Assembly (NCBI GenBank): GCA_026419785.1
Contig: JAODTK010000577.1
Location: 298,501 to 362,500, forward strand
Origin: Sclerodactyla briareus
Lineage: Eukaryota > Echinodermata > Holothuroidea > Dendrochirotida > Sclerodactylidae
DNA: 64,000 bases
Reading direction: 5' to 3'
The translations under genes and the position numbers were made by a program. The notes under the pieces were generated by a model, which was not told the origin of the DNA, ran no database searches, and worked only from the letters and a program-made list of their open reading frames with translations. The first letter of the stretch is position 1. Each line of letters starts with the position of its first letter. Below, in pieces: positions 48,331-59,748 of the stretch.

Positions 48331-50725
48331 TTAATTGTATGAGGCAACCCTACAAAGCCCCGGACCAAGGTGGCGTCTTTACATAAAGTCACATTTATTC
48401 AAGATTCGACCTTTAACCCATGACCAACTACCGACAGAGGTCACATTCAGTTCAGAGGTCCAACACCACAAATGCAGGTCAACAAAATTATATATTCACA
48501 ATGGTAACCATCCAGGCCTTCGCAGATATTCATTCTCCGATTTAGCCAAAAACAGTTCTTGACCCCTCGTGACCTCGAATGAACCTTAATGATATGACAG
48601 TTTTTAACTGAAAATTGTTACTCTCCATTGATACATCCACTCCTAGGAGCATTTTTGCATGTGATAACACACCCAGAGCTATTGCCGAAAAGTACTAAAA
48701 TCAGTTTTTGACTACCCTAAGTGCCTTTGATGACTTCAATGACATGGCGGTTTTTCTGAAAATTGTTACACTCCAGGTTATGCATCCACTCCTAGAAGTC
48801 ATATTGGCATTCAATGAACATGTCCCAATGTTATTAGGCGAAAGGTATAAATTGAACTTTTGACCCCTTGTACTACCAAAGTAAGTGTCCGATCGAAGCA
48901 GAGTTGTTTCTCCTGGCATAAAAAGCACACAAAGCTCAATCCCAATATCCCAAAATTAACCGTTTCTATTTTTTTGCCCCATAACTCCTTAAATAATCAC
49001 ATTTTATGCAAGATTCGACCTTCCCCCATGACCACCTACGAGATCAATTCAGGTCAAAGGTCACATAGATGCAGGTCAACAATTAATCACAATTGTGAAC
49101 CATCCGCCTTTTTTCGCAGATATTCATTTTCCGATTATAAGCCAAAAAAACCAGGTTTGTTTTGTTTTGTGATTTGTTGCCCCCTAAGTGACCTCGAATG
49201 ACCTTTAATGATATGACGATTTTTATGAGAATTGTTACTGTCCACTGTGATACCATCCACTCCTAGGAGCAATTCGCATTCTGATGAACACCCCTAGTGC
49301 TATTGCCGAAAAAGTACGAAAATCCGTTTTTGACCCCTAAGTGGACCTTTAATGACCTCAATGACATGGCCGGTTTTATGAAAAATTGTTACAACTCCCT
49401 GTGAATGCAATCCACTCCTAGAGCATATTGCATTCCAATGACATGTCCCATGTTAGTGCGAAAAAGGTATACAATTGAAATTTTGACACCCTTGTAACTA
49501 CTAAGTAAGTGTCCTATCGAAGGCGGAGTTGTTTCTTCTCCATAAAGCAAACAAACTCAATCCATATCCCAAAATACACAGTTTCGATTTTTTTTTTGGC
49601 CATAACTCCTTGAAATAAGCCATACCACATTTATTCAGATTCGACGACCTTCACCCACATGACCACCCGACAGGGTCAAATCAGGGTCAGAGGTCACAAA
49701 CACAGTCAGGTCACAATTATATACAATGGTGAACTCAATCCAGCCTTCGCAATATTCAATTTTTCCGATTATAGCCCAAAAACTTTTTGACCCCTAAGTG
49801 ATCTTCGAAGGATCTTTAATGATATGACATTTATGAGAATTGTTTACTCTCCATGTGATACATCCCTCCTAGGAAGCGTTTCGCATTCTGATGAACACAC
49901 ACAGTGCTATTGCCGAAAAAGTACTAAAATCAGTTTTTTTTGACCCCTAAGTGACCTTTAATGACCTTCAATGACATGGCGGCTTTTTGTGAAAATTGTT
50001 TACACTCCATGTATGCATCCACTCCTAGAAGCATATTGCATTCCAATGAACATGTTCAATGTTATTGCGAAAAAGGTATAAAACTGAGACTTTTTTTTTT
50101 TTTTACCCCTGAACTCCAAAGTAAGTACCCGATCGAAGCGGGAGTTGTTTCCCATCGCATAAAGCACACAAAGCTCTACTATCACATATACCAAAAAGAA
50201 CCATTTCTATTTTTTTTCCCGTAACGTACCTTAACTAAACAACATTTATTCAAGATCGACCTTTAACCACATGACCACGCCGACAGAGTCAACTTCAGGT
50301 CAAGGTCACACACATGGCAGTCAACAATTATAATCACAATGGTGAACCATCCACAGCCTTCGCAGATAATGTCAATCGTCCGATTAGAGCCAAAAAACAG
50401 TTTTGACCCCTAAGTGACCCCGAATGACCTTTATGATTGACAGTTTTTATGATAATTGTTACTCCCTCCATGTGATACAATCCACTCCTATAGGAGGCAA
50501 AAAAAAAAAACCCCATTTTTGGCATTCTGATAACACATCACCCAGTGTTTGCTTGCCCCAAAAGTCCTAAATAAGTTTTTGACCCCTAATTGACTTTAAT
50601 GACCTCAATACATGGGCCGGTTTTTATGAAATTGTTACACTCCCTGTGCATGCATCCACTCCTAGTCGCATATTGCATTCCAATGAAGATGTTCGCAATG
50701 TTATTGCGACAAAGTTATTAAACTC
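48330..50725 (+). repeat. Higher-order tandem array, ~620 bp period
   Basis: A marker word CATCCACTCCTAG(G/A)AGCA recurs at about 48626, 48783, 49247, 49408, 49862, 50017, 50480 and 50650. Alternating spacings of ~155-170 and ~450-465 bp give a ~620 bp higher-order period in four copies. Within each copy come GATTCGACCTT..CCCATGACCA, AGGTCA-rich words, CAGCCTTCGCAGATATTCA, TTTTGACCCCTAAGTGACC, the marker with GATGAACAC, TGACCTCAATGACATGGC, and the marker with CCAATGAACATGT. Copies differ mainly by 1-2 base indels. Not coding. A perfect AGGTCAAAGGTCA lies at 49051-49063. Confidence 0.85.
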
Positions 50726-51180
50726 ATTATTTGATGATCAGTGCAACTAATATGCAAATTAAGTCCACAAATTTACCCTCAGTGATCTCCAGCTATTGAA
50801 TAAATTCATCAGAACTGGTAAGTAGGTCCTATTCACAAAGTGTCGTCAAAATCCCTGAAAAGTTTAGTCTAATAATTGCATAAGTATTCTAAGTATGCTA
50901 ACTAATATGTAAATTAACCACACATAATGACCTTCGTGATTTTCAACTGCAATTGAATAAATTTATATCGGAACTGTTAGACGGTCCGACTTCACAAGTT
51001 TCGTGGGGAATCCCAACAAAGTTTATTAAATTTTCCTATGGCAAATTGGGCCATACTATTATGCAAATTAGTCATGCCAGATGACCTCTCAGTGCTCGGT
51101 GCCACATAGGAAATTCATCGGCACTGATATTGGCCCTATTCACTAGTTTTCATGAAAAGACCAATGAAGTTTGAAAAGCA
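50726..51180 (+). repeat. ~155 bp AT-rich subrepeats, right flank of array
   Basis: Three units start with TAATATGCAAATTAAGTC at 50748, TAATATGTAAATTAACC at 50905 and TTATGCAAATTAGTCAT at 51056, and continue with a TGACCTTC/TCAGTGAT block and ATTGAATAAATT(C/T)AT..GAACTG. Spacings are 157 and 151 bp. Homologous to 47881-48330. Confidence 0.65.
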
Positions 51181-52290
51181 CATCATTATGCTATCGATTA
51201 GGCTACTTGGCCAAAGAAATGGCAACTTGACCTCGGAATACCTTGAAATGTCGCCATGGTTTTTTTTCGGCTCCCAACGACTACCCACAACCACCTACGT
51301 TTTCGTGTAAATTGCAATTGCATCCAACTTGAAATTTTTGCGAAAAACCTGCAAAAGTTAGAGGGCACCAATATCGATATATGAGCCCATTTTCTAACTT
51401 ATCCGATTTACCATTACGACAATGTGTACCAAGTTTTGGGTCAATCGAGATCAAGTGTTAAAGAATGGAGAGCGCTACCGCCTACATTTTCCGGCGGCGG
51501 CGGCGGCGGTGGGGGCGGCGGAGACGCGGCCCACGCCAAAAACATAATATCCCCGACCCCTTACAGTGTTGCGGGAATAATATGCAAAGCAGACTACTTC
51601 ATTAGCATTATTAGTGCCCAGAAATCGATTCGTTTCTTGTACCCTTCATAGTTGTTACAATACGCTGAATTGCATCACAATTCACTACCGCAAGAGATAT
51701 CTTTGGTCCACAAGCTTCGGTCCAATTTTAATAAAAAATGTAAATTTATGCAGTTAGTAACGGTCTTTTTGGCATCTCCCCCGTAAACACGGTCCACACA
51801 AAATTTCAGCATTACCGTCTTCACGGTTCAGGGATTCGAACCCGCCATATACGGACCTACAGCCGACAGACACCACCAGCAATGTGATCAAAGTGTCCTC
51901 CTCAACCTGAGTTCGGGCGAGACAACAATCGACATTGGTGCGAAACTACAGATTGGTTATATAGGTGGTAGCCCCGTCATTGTCTAATACGAGAGTCCGC
52001 GCCGCTCGTACAACCCACATCTCAGATCGCCCACACTGCCATTTAATTGGCAATCTTCGGTTTTGTCGCTGGCGGATACGTATATAGTTTGGGGCCAGCG
52101 AGCATTTACGGGTTTGATGCTGCTATTACAATTCAATTCACACACTCAGGGCGTGTCAAGCACATCACTTAGTCTTCTAAGTGTGGCAAGATGAACGAGT
52201 TTCTCCGAACGAATAAGCCAAATATGGCCTTATATATATATATATGGGGACCTGTACCAGCTCATTATGGCCAACTTATCGTCTGAACAA
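51181..52290. other. No gene; short GGC trinucleotide run
   Basis: Contains (GGC)n at 51491-51521 in a GC-rich island, a TA run at 52229-52244 and a B-box-like word (inverse of GGGTTCGAATCCC) at 51831-51843 without a convincing A box. No gene recognised. Confidence 0.45.
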
Positions 52291-53330
52291 GTTCCCAACC
52301 CACCCATAGGGTTCCTGTACGCTCGATAAGAAAGCTACACACTAATCTTCAAGCAAGGTTTTTCATACTTGACCCTCTGGTGACTCAGCTGAACCTCTGA
52401 CACGAACCCAAAAACAATAGGGTTCGATTATCATCATGGGGATCAGACATACCAAGTAATGGCTTCATCCATCCAGTGGGGTGGTTTCTCGTGTTACAAG
52501 CTAAAATTGACCAACAATCGAGAATCGACTTTTCACAACTTTTTGACCAAGATTCACCCCCGACCTAAACGATAAACAGTAGGACATGTACTCCCCATAG
52601 AAGCTCCACACACCACCAAATTTCAACCTAACACCAACCATTCTGGACTTATCGTGTTTACAAAGGTTTCCTCCATACTTTGACTCTGGTTGACCTCTGA
52701 CCTGACGCCCATAACATTAGGGCCTCATGTACTCATCATGGGAAACCACCTACCAAATATGAAGCTTCCTCCATCCAGATGGGGTGGAGTTATCGTGTTA
52801 ACCAAGCCGAAATTGACCGAAATATCTATTTTCATTCACAGATTATTACTATTTTTGACAAAAATTCAACCACGACCTGAACCAAAACAATAGGGTCCTG
52901 TCCTCCCCCATGAATAAAGCTATACCCACATGTTCAACAACCTGATCAAACCAACCTTCGGGCCCTTACCGTGTTTACAAGCATTCCCAGACTTCGACCT
53001 TTGGTCGACGCCTCCGATGACTTTGACCCTTAACCTCAAAAAACAAATAGGTTCATGTACTCATCATGGGAACTCACATACCAAGTATGAAATACATTCA
53101 TCCATCCAGGTGCGGTTGAGGGTTATCGTGTCTACAGCCAAAATGTGGCCAACATATTGACTTTTCCCAGTTTTTCTATTTTCTACCAAAATTCAACCCT
53201 GACCCCTAAAGCAGACACAATGGTTCCTGTACTTCCCATAAGAAAGCTACTACACTGCATGTCAACTGACTTCCAACCGTCCGGCCTTAGGGTCCATGTA
53301 CTCAAGTACATGAAAGGACGTAATGAAGCC
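52290..53330 (+). repeat. Tandem array of ~300-330 bp units
   Basis: TCATCATGGG recurs near 52432, 52735 and 53064, each time between a TGACCTCTGACC-rich block and ACATACCAAGTATGAAGC..CATCCATCCAG.TGGGGTGG, GTTATCGTGTTTACAAGC, AAAATTGACC. TCCTGTACTCCCCATA..AAGCTACACAC is a second internal landmark. Two full spacings (303 and 329 bp) and partial units at both ends. Indel-rich but clearly homologous. Not coding. Confidence 0.8.
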
Positions 53331-54599
53331 CGTAAACTAACGAACTGAGTGTAGTCTGTTGGTAGGTTGTATTGACATTATAGAGTTGCTATATTAGTAA
53401 ACAGAAGTGACTGCACGACCTGCCCAAAACTTGACCAATCACATCCATTATTTTACCAACCAAGCGAAACACATCGGGCAACAGGCAAGACAGGAGCTAC
53501 AGCTAGCCAGAACTATAACCATAATGTTGCATTATCAAGGCTTCCACGCACCGAGTTTTTCTGTCTACACAACGCTAGCGGTACACAGTCGATCCAGAAT
53601 ACACGATTTTCAGAAATAATGGGCGTTTTCTTCAGACGAGGTGGAACCCGTTGGTTGAGCGGCGTATCTACAGACGATTCCGGGAAAGAGGCTGGTTTTT
53701 TGCTCCTCCATGGTGAAGGATTGGTGAAAAAGCTCAAAGCCCCGTTGAAGTTCTGATGTTATCATACAAGGTCATCCGAGGGCGCCCCCGTCTTCATCAC
53801 CCTGTGCCTTTAACGGCACCTTACAGAAGGTCCCACGAGGGGCCCGGTTGACGGGCAAAACGGCTGACATTCCAACTTTCACTGTACAAGTTTCAAGAGT
53901 GAAGAGCCATCTTCCGTCTATCATTCGCATAAGTGACTCGTTGGTAACATGGTCACTCCAATCGGCACCAAGCAAGGTGTATGTTTAGAAGCAATTGATT
54001 TTTTTTATTTTTTTTGTCATTCTCGCGACACCCGATTTTTCTCCCTACTTCATTGCTCATGCGAACACCATGCATAATAAACAGTCCATGTTTAATATAC
54101 ACAAAACAATCAGAGGGTTTAAAAATTTGCGGCTGTTTGGAAATTTGTCGGCAGAGTTAACTGTTTGAACCTACTGTCTCTAGCCACATTACAAGAACAT
54201 GCATGTACGTACTGTTGTGTAATAACAGGAGTATAGTCGCACTGGATTGAATTTTCAGGATTAGTATCAATTCTTGCCCACAATAGATTCACTGGACAAC
54301 TTTAATAACAGGCCGACGTCATGTCACTTTGCCTTGAAACTTTCCATTTTGTGAAACTACAACTGCACTATATGTCGTTTGCTGGCACAACCTCAATTAC
54401 GCTGTCATGTTAGACAAGGCAACATTTTTATGGAAATATCAGGCACATCCCATTATCGAATGGAGAAATTTGATAGTTGAAGGCAGCTATAGTTTCAAGC
54501 CTTATGTTCGAATTCATTTGGACTGAATGATGATTTAAAATATGCAACCAACAGCCAAGAGGCTAGTTGATTCCCTTGACTGCTCATGACCTTTTCCCC
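53331..54599. other. No recognisable gene
   Basis: Anonymous sequence separating the array from an isolated unit. T run at 53999-54017 (interrupted). Nothing else seen. Confidence 0.45.
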
Positions 54600-54737
54600 T
54601 AAATTTTTGTTAACCTCAAATGACCTTTGACCTGACTCCAAAACGATGGGATCATGGTTCATTGGGGAACCCACATACAAGTATGAAGCCCTTCATCCAT
54701 CCAGGTGGGGTCCGAGGTTATGCTCTTCACAAGCCGG
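54600..54737 (+). repeat. Isolated unit of the ~320 bp array
   Basis: Carries TGACCTTTGACCTGACTCC, GGGATCATGGTTCATTGGGG, ACATACAAGTATGAAGCCC, TTCATCCATCCAGGTGGGGT and GGTTATGCTCTTCACAAGCC, matching the core of the units at 52290-53330. Bases 54621-54633 are a perfect TGACCTTTGACCT. Confidence 0.75.
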
Positions 54738-57667
54738 GCATCACACACATACACACACACATAAACACACGGCATGACTGCATAGATCCTCTGACTTCAG
54801 TCAAGGAATGAAAAATTAGGCAAATCGACACATTATTGACCTTCAGGGAATCCTTTTTTCAACTCATCCCAGGCCGAAGATGAGCCACATCTAACATTCT
54901 CATGAAATTCCACCAAGCCCGAAAAATTGGCATGGTTCCGAGAATTAAACAGATTGAAGGACTTCCAAAAATCAACTCACATTCCAAATTACTCGGAGAC
55001 CATATCTACCAAGCTTCGTGGAAATCTGTCAGACTTTGGTAACATGCTAGAATGGGCGAACATAAGTACATAAAATAGGGCAATTATTACATAATCAGTG
55101 ACTCTGGTGCTCAAAATTATTTTGAATCAGACCAGATGTTCACCCATCCTCAATAACACGCACAAAATTTGGTCGAAAGTCGTCCCAGGGTTTCAGAGAA
55201 ATCCAATCGTGACATACACACACACATGCACAACACAGTGATCGCTAAGTCTCTTTCTGAGCATCATTTGGGCGAGAAAAAACTTGGCATGGCACAAAAG
55301 TAATACGCAGACACATTTACCAATAAATACACCAAACTTTTTTCTTGCAAAAACAAGATAAAGCACATGGGTACAATTGTTGCGGTTTCCAAACAATGAA
55401 TCATTCTGCCATTGATTGAATCTAATAATAATTTGTAGCGATGTCTCATCACATTGTCATACAGTGATTTTGTGAAAACCCAACAAACCATTCTGTTCAC
55501 ACATTTGATATTGATATCCACTGTATCCATGTGTTGTTTTTTGGGGTTTTTTTTTTCAAATGAGCAATACATGAATGTTATGAAGCTCTCAGATGGAACA
55601 CCTCCATCCCTTGAGTCACCTCATACAACTGATAGCTTACCATGAGCATACAAATCCTCATTTTCAGTTGCCTTCTACTAACTCGCTGTCAGTCACTGGA
55701 CAACCCCATTGTAGGCTTTGCACTTAGCAGGCACAAAAAAAAAAGAAGGTAAAACGTAATTTTCCCCTCGGTCAAGATACTGTTGCCCCTGCTGTATACT
55801 TACCATGATATTCATTCTGAAAGAGGCTCGGGCCCAAACAAAGCATACCTGTATCCTTGACCGAATTTGTGTGTTTTGTCTCGTGTTTCTGGTGTGCTGA
55901 TAGAAGCACAGCGAAAATCACACGAAAGGACTAGAATGATGTTTTGTCAAAATTTTGGTCATTTCTGACGACTGGCGGACTAGAACATCGAGCCCAGATG
56001 ACATAATATGGGTGTTCTCTGATACGTTTGAGTGGTGCCTTTCTTGATCGATTCATCCTGTTGATATGATGCGCCTTGGACATACACGCATCCCTTTAAA
56101 CTTGTGCTAGTTATGTGGATCAACAATCTAAAATGTGCTTCTAGAGTGTTGCATTCATGCAGTGTGATTCTATTAGAATGATTACAGGAAACATTCCAAG
56201 TTTTGTCGGATTTTTCATTTTTTTTCCAGGTTATCTCTGCATTTTTCAGGCAGTCACCTTGGATTTTTGTTGCCATCATGAAGATTGGTTACTGGAGAAA
56301 TATGCCAGACAACACCTGTTTCAGCGACCTAAGAAAACACATCTGAATTGACCTCTCAGTTGTTCATCTCTGATGTCATGAGTCACAAACTAAAAAATAC
56401 AAATCTTTCAACCTTTGCAACGAAAAAATCATCTCTTCTCAGGAATCCTTAGAATCCTGCTGAAGTGTTCATCAAAATTCATGAGAACCAAGAACAGCAG
56501 CAGGTAAATAGTGGCCTCTGTGACTAAAGTAATTTGCAACATTTAAGGCCAATAAAAAGGCAAACAGTGGGAGGCTGCCTAGTCATGGAGTAAATTGCTG
56601 TATGAGATGTATACCACATTGTAATATGTCCAGAATCTGCATTCTTCTGCCCCAATAGTCACAGTATTATGATAAAACTATGGAAATCGAACAGGTTCCC
56701 CCACTGTATCGAAGTAGGCTGCCATCTCTTCTCATAATAAAATGTTGAATCCTGTACCAGTAGAAAATCCTTGAAGTGAGAAGTCATCTGAATTTGTTTT
56801 TGCATTATTTCAACAGAACAGAAAACATAATTGGCTCTGGATCTGGATGAATCATGCCAACATTGATGTGAGTCAGAAAGCTGGATAACTTTTGTGGTCT
56901 GGATTAAAAGAAACTCCTCAGTTCACGTTTAAACTCATCTAGAGTCCTGTTGTTAACATCCTGGAATGGTAAACAGTTCAATCATGTATGGTAGCTCTGT
57001 ATCACATGTAAGGAGTTGAAAGCTAAATTTCACACAAGACACACAATGCCCCTGTATGGTATGTCATACCAGGGGCATCACTAATGTAGGCAAGAGGGGC
57101 ACTTGGTGCTAATTTGTGGCAGTACTGTTTAGAGACCATGTTTTCCTGTCCCCTAAGAAAGATGTTTTCCTTTGCAAAATATACAAAACAACCAGCACAA
57201 GTATGAACTTCTCAAAGAGTTGATAACTTTTAGTACTACAATACATGCTAATGTACCTTTGTTATGTGCATCAAACTGAAGCTCTGTTTAAGTTTTCAAA
57301 GTTTTCAAACTTTGAAAATAACATCATATTTTCTAATCTACAACCACACACAAAGGAATTTAGTGGCATGGAGTTGCTAATAACACCCTCAATGCCAGCA
57401 TTTTTTCACATTGTGTGCTTCTCAGGGCTGCCTATTTTTGGATACAAGTCACTCTTGAAGACTTAGTTCTCCATGATGATTATGGCAAAGGGAATGCAAT
57501 CCTCCCAAAAAGAAAGACAAATGATTTGTACAGAATTGAAAGCTGATTCTATGACACTAAGGGGTTTCCTTATCTATCTACCTCCACAGAGACACAAGTG
57601 CTTTCCCCCAGATTTTGTCAACACATGATGGGTTGCTTTGTCACTTCCGCACAAATATCATTCTGAA
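54738..57667. other. No recognisable gene; CA-rich words
   Basis: CA-rich repeats near 54748-54770 and 55215-55230, then about 2.4 kb of anonymous sequence. Frames of 60-102 residues exist on both strands but none has a motif or a domain I recognise. Confidence 0.45.
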
Positions 57668-58580
57668 TCAAATGTCACCTCCCTGTCATAAGGATCAAAT
57701 TTAACCCCTCTGTCATGGGGATTAAATGTAACCCCCTTACCCCCCTGTTATAGGGATCAAATGTAACCCCCTGTCATAGGGATCAAATGTACCCCCCGTG
57801 TTATAGGGATCGAGTGTAACCCCCTGTTATAGGGATCAAGTGTAACCCCCTGTCATAGGGATCAAATGTAACCCCCCCTGTTATAGGGATCAAGTGTAAC
57901 CCCCTGTTATAGGGGTCATATGTAACCCCCTGTTACAGGGATCAAATGTAACCCCCTGTTATAGGATCAAATGTAACCCCCTGTCATAGGGATCAAATGT
58001 AACCCCCTGTTATAGGGATCAATGTAACCCCCTGTCATAGGGATCAAGTGTAACCCCCTGTTACAGGGATCAAGTGTTACAGGGATCAAATGTAACCCCC
58101 TGTCATAGGGATCAAATGTAACCCCCTGTCATAGGGATCGAATGCAACCCCCTGTTATAGGGATCAAATGTAACCCCCTGTCATAGGATCAAATGCAACC
58201 CCCTGTCATAGGGATCAAATGTAACCCCCCCTGTTATAGGGATCAAATGTAACCCCCTGTCATAGGGATCAAATGCAACCACCTGTCATACGAGTCAAAT
58301 GTAACCCCCCTGTCACAGGGATCGAATGCAACCCCCTGTTATAGGGGTCATATGTAACCCCCTGTTATAGAGATCAAATGTAACTCCCTGTTATAGGAGT
58401 CGATTGTAACCCCCTGTCATAGTGATCAAATGTAACCCCCTGTCATAGGATCAAATGCAAGCCCCTGTTATAGGGATCAAATGTAACCCCCCTGTTATAG
58501 GGATCAAATGTAACCCCCCCTGTTATAGGGATCAAATGTAACCCCCCCTGTTATAGGGATCCAAATGTAACCCCACTGTT
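57668..58580 (+). repeat. Minisatellite, 25-26 bp units (TGTTATAGGGATCAAATGTA)
   Basis: Roughly 35 tandem copies of a unit whose core is CCCCCTGTTATAGGGATC followed by AAATGTAA. Main variants are T or C in TGT(T/C)ATAGGG, A or G in ATCAA(A/G)TGTAA and two to three extra C. Each unit contains the short dyad CCCT-n5-AGGG, so every unit can form a small hairpin. The array is strongly strand-asymmetric in C and G runs and ends exactly where the LTR-like sequence begins. Confidence 0.92.
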
Positions 58581-58770
58581 ATGTTATATACGTATTTATG
58601 AATTCATCAAAATGTGGAGTAGCCATACTAGAGAGGGTGAATACAACTACAAATTATTCATTTATGCTCCAAACTCTTAATGTGACGTAGTGAAGTTACA
58701 CCTTTCGCCTACTTAGCTGGCACCCTCTCTGCACAGGACAGCAGTTCCCTGGCCCTGGTGCACAGTGAGC

Positions 58771-58992
58771 TGCTGGCATCCTAGTAGACCCCACAGATTT
58801 CTTAGGCATTGACCCCAACGTAACGGAGATGTATTCTAATTGACCCCACAATTGTACTGATCTGTATGGCTAGTTAGTCCCCACAGGGGTTTACTGCTGG
58901 GCATCCTAGTAGACCACTGCCACGAGCATATACCCCACAGCGCAGCAGAATATTACCCAGTTAGAGCAGTAGTATATACCCCACAACGCAGG
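58771..58992 (+). promoter_or_regulatory. Duplicated U3 motifs
   Basis: TGCTGGCATCCTAGTAGACC (58771-58790) returns almost exactly at 58895-58915 with one extra G. GCATATACCCCACAGCGCAG (near 58926) returns as GTATATACCCCACAACGCAG (near 58972). Repeated short blocks upstream of a TATA box are usual for LTR enhancers. The binding factors are unknown. Confidence 0.5.
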
Positions 58993-59040
58993 CTATTGGG
59001 ACACACAGGGCTGCATTGAATTTGTGTGGCCGTGGATTGA

Positions 59041-59080
59041 CATAAAAGGAGGGGAAGATTCGGGTCTCATTCAGTTCAGT
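59041..59080 (+). promoter_or_regulatory. LTR core promoter (TATA box and initiator)
   Basis: CATAAAAGG at 59041-59049 is followed by TCAGTTCAGT at 59071-59080. TCAGT matches the metazoan initiator, and the A at 59073 lies about 31 nt from the start of ATAAAA, the standard TATA-to-start spacing. Transcription of the retroelement would begin here, which would put R/U5 at about 59073-59676. Confidence 0.55.
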
Positions 59081-59678
59081 GCGGCTCTGCTTGGCCCAAA
59101 ACGATAAGACCTGAACAGGGCGCTCTGCAGCCAAAGCCCCGAGTCTCGGGCCTCTGATCGAACGCTGGGGAGAAAACCACCAGGAGAGGGACGGGGCACA
59201 GAGAGGACGGGTCTGGGGGAGAATCTGTGTAAGTACTGTGTACTTACTTGAAAACGGTATTGACCATCATGAAGTAGAGAAGAAATATACAAGTAGTTCA
59301 TTATACTCAACCTCAAACCACGGCTCGACTGATTTGGAGGATACTCGGCATCCCAGAGTCGGCGTCCAACTATAATAACTGCTCAGCAGCCGCCAGCCTA
59401 CCATCACGGGCTGGGCTGACCAAACCCACTAAGACGGCCTGTCGCTTCTAGCCGGGACTACGATGAGGCGACAGGACCCCCAACGAACGACCCGAGGCCC
59501 ACAACGGCGGCCTGCCTAGGAGACTCGCCATGAACCAGCAGACCTGTCCAGGAGCACAGCACCTGTACTGCCCACAACCCCATCATCAACCCAGACGAGC
59601 ACTCCGCGTCGTTAACGGACCACACCGCTGGGGGTTGGTCTTCGAAGGGCGACCGCCATGGCTAAACGGTACCAAGCT

Positions 59679-59696
59679 TGGTGGCAGCGGTGGGAT
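59679..59696 (+). promoter_or_regulatory. tRNA-Leu primer-binding site
   Basis: TGGTGGCAGCGGTGGGAT is exactly complementary to the last 18 nt of a mature animal tRNA-Leu (...ATCCCACCGCTGCCA plus CCA). TGG at the start is the hallmark of a PBS using a tRNA 3' end. It lies about 350 nt upstream of the first clear Gag motif. Minus-strand cDNA synthesis of the element would be primed here. The tRNA identity is from memory of the vertebrate tRNA-Leu 3' end. Confidence 0.82.
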
Positions 59697-59748
59697 CACA
59701 AATCACCCTCCTGGCGAAGTGAAGTCTACTAACAATCGTCACAGCATG

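Larger units (their letters stand above)
58577..59676 (+). mobile_element. Putative 5' LTR of Ty3/Gypsy element
   Basis: The interval between the minisatellite and the primer-binding site. It begins with TGTTATGTTATATACG, in keeping with the TG start of LTRs, and must end a few bases before the PBS at 59679. It contains a TATA-type promoter at 59041-59080 and, upstream of it, short duplicated motifs typical of a U3 enhancer region. A length near 1.1 kb is long for a Gypsy LTR, so the true left border may lie further right. The 3' LTR needed to fix the ends lies outside the window. Confidence 0.55.

Noticed and set aside
51800-51890. tRNA or tRNA-derived SINE on the minus strand
   Set aside because: A perfect B-box-like word is present (inverse of GGTTCGAATCC), but the A box is poor and no cloverleaf could be drawn.
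54738-57667. Possible host gene exons (several 60-100 residue frames)
   Set aside because: None shows a domain, consistent splice sites or continuity between frames.
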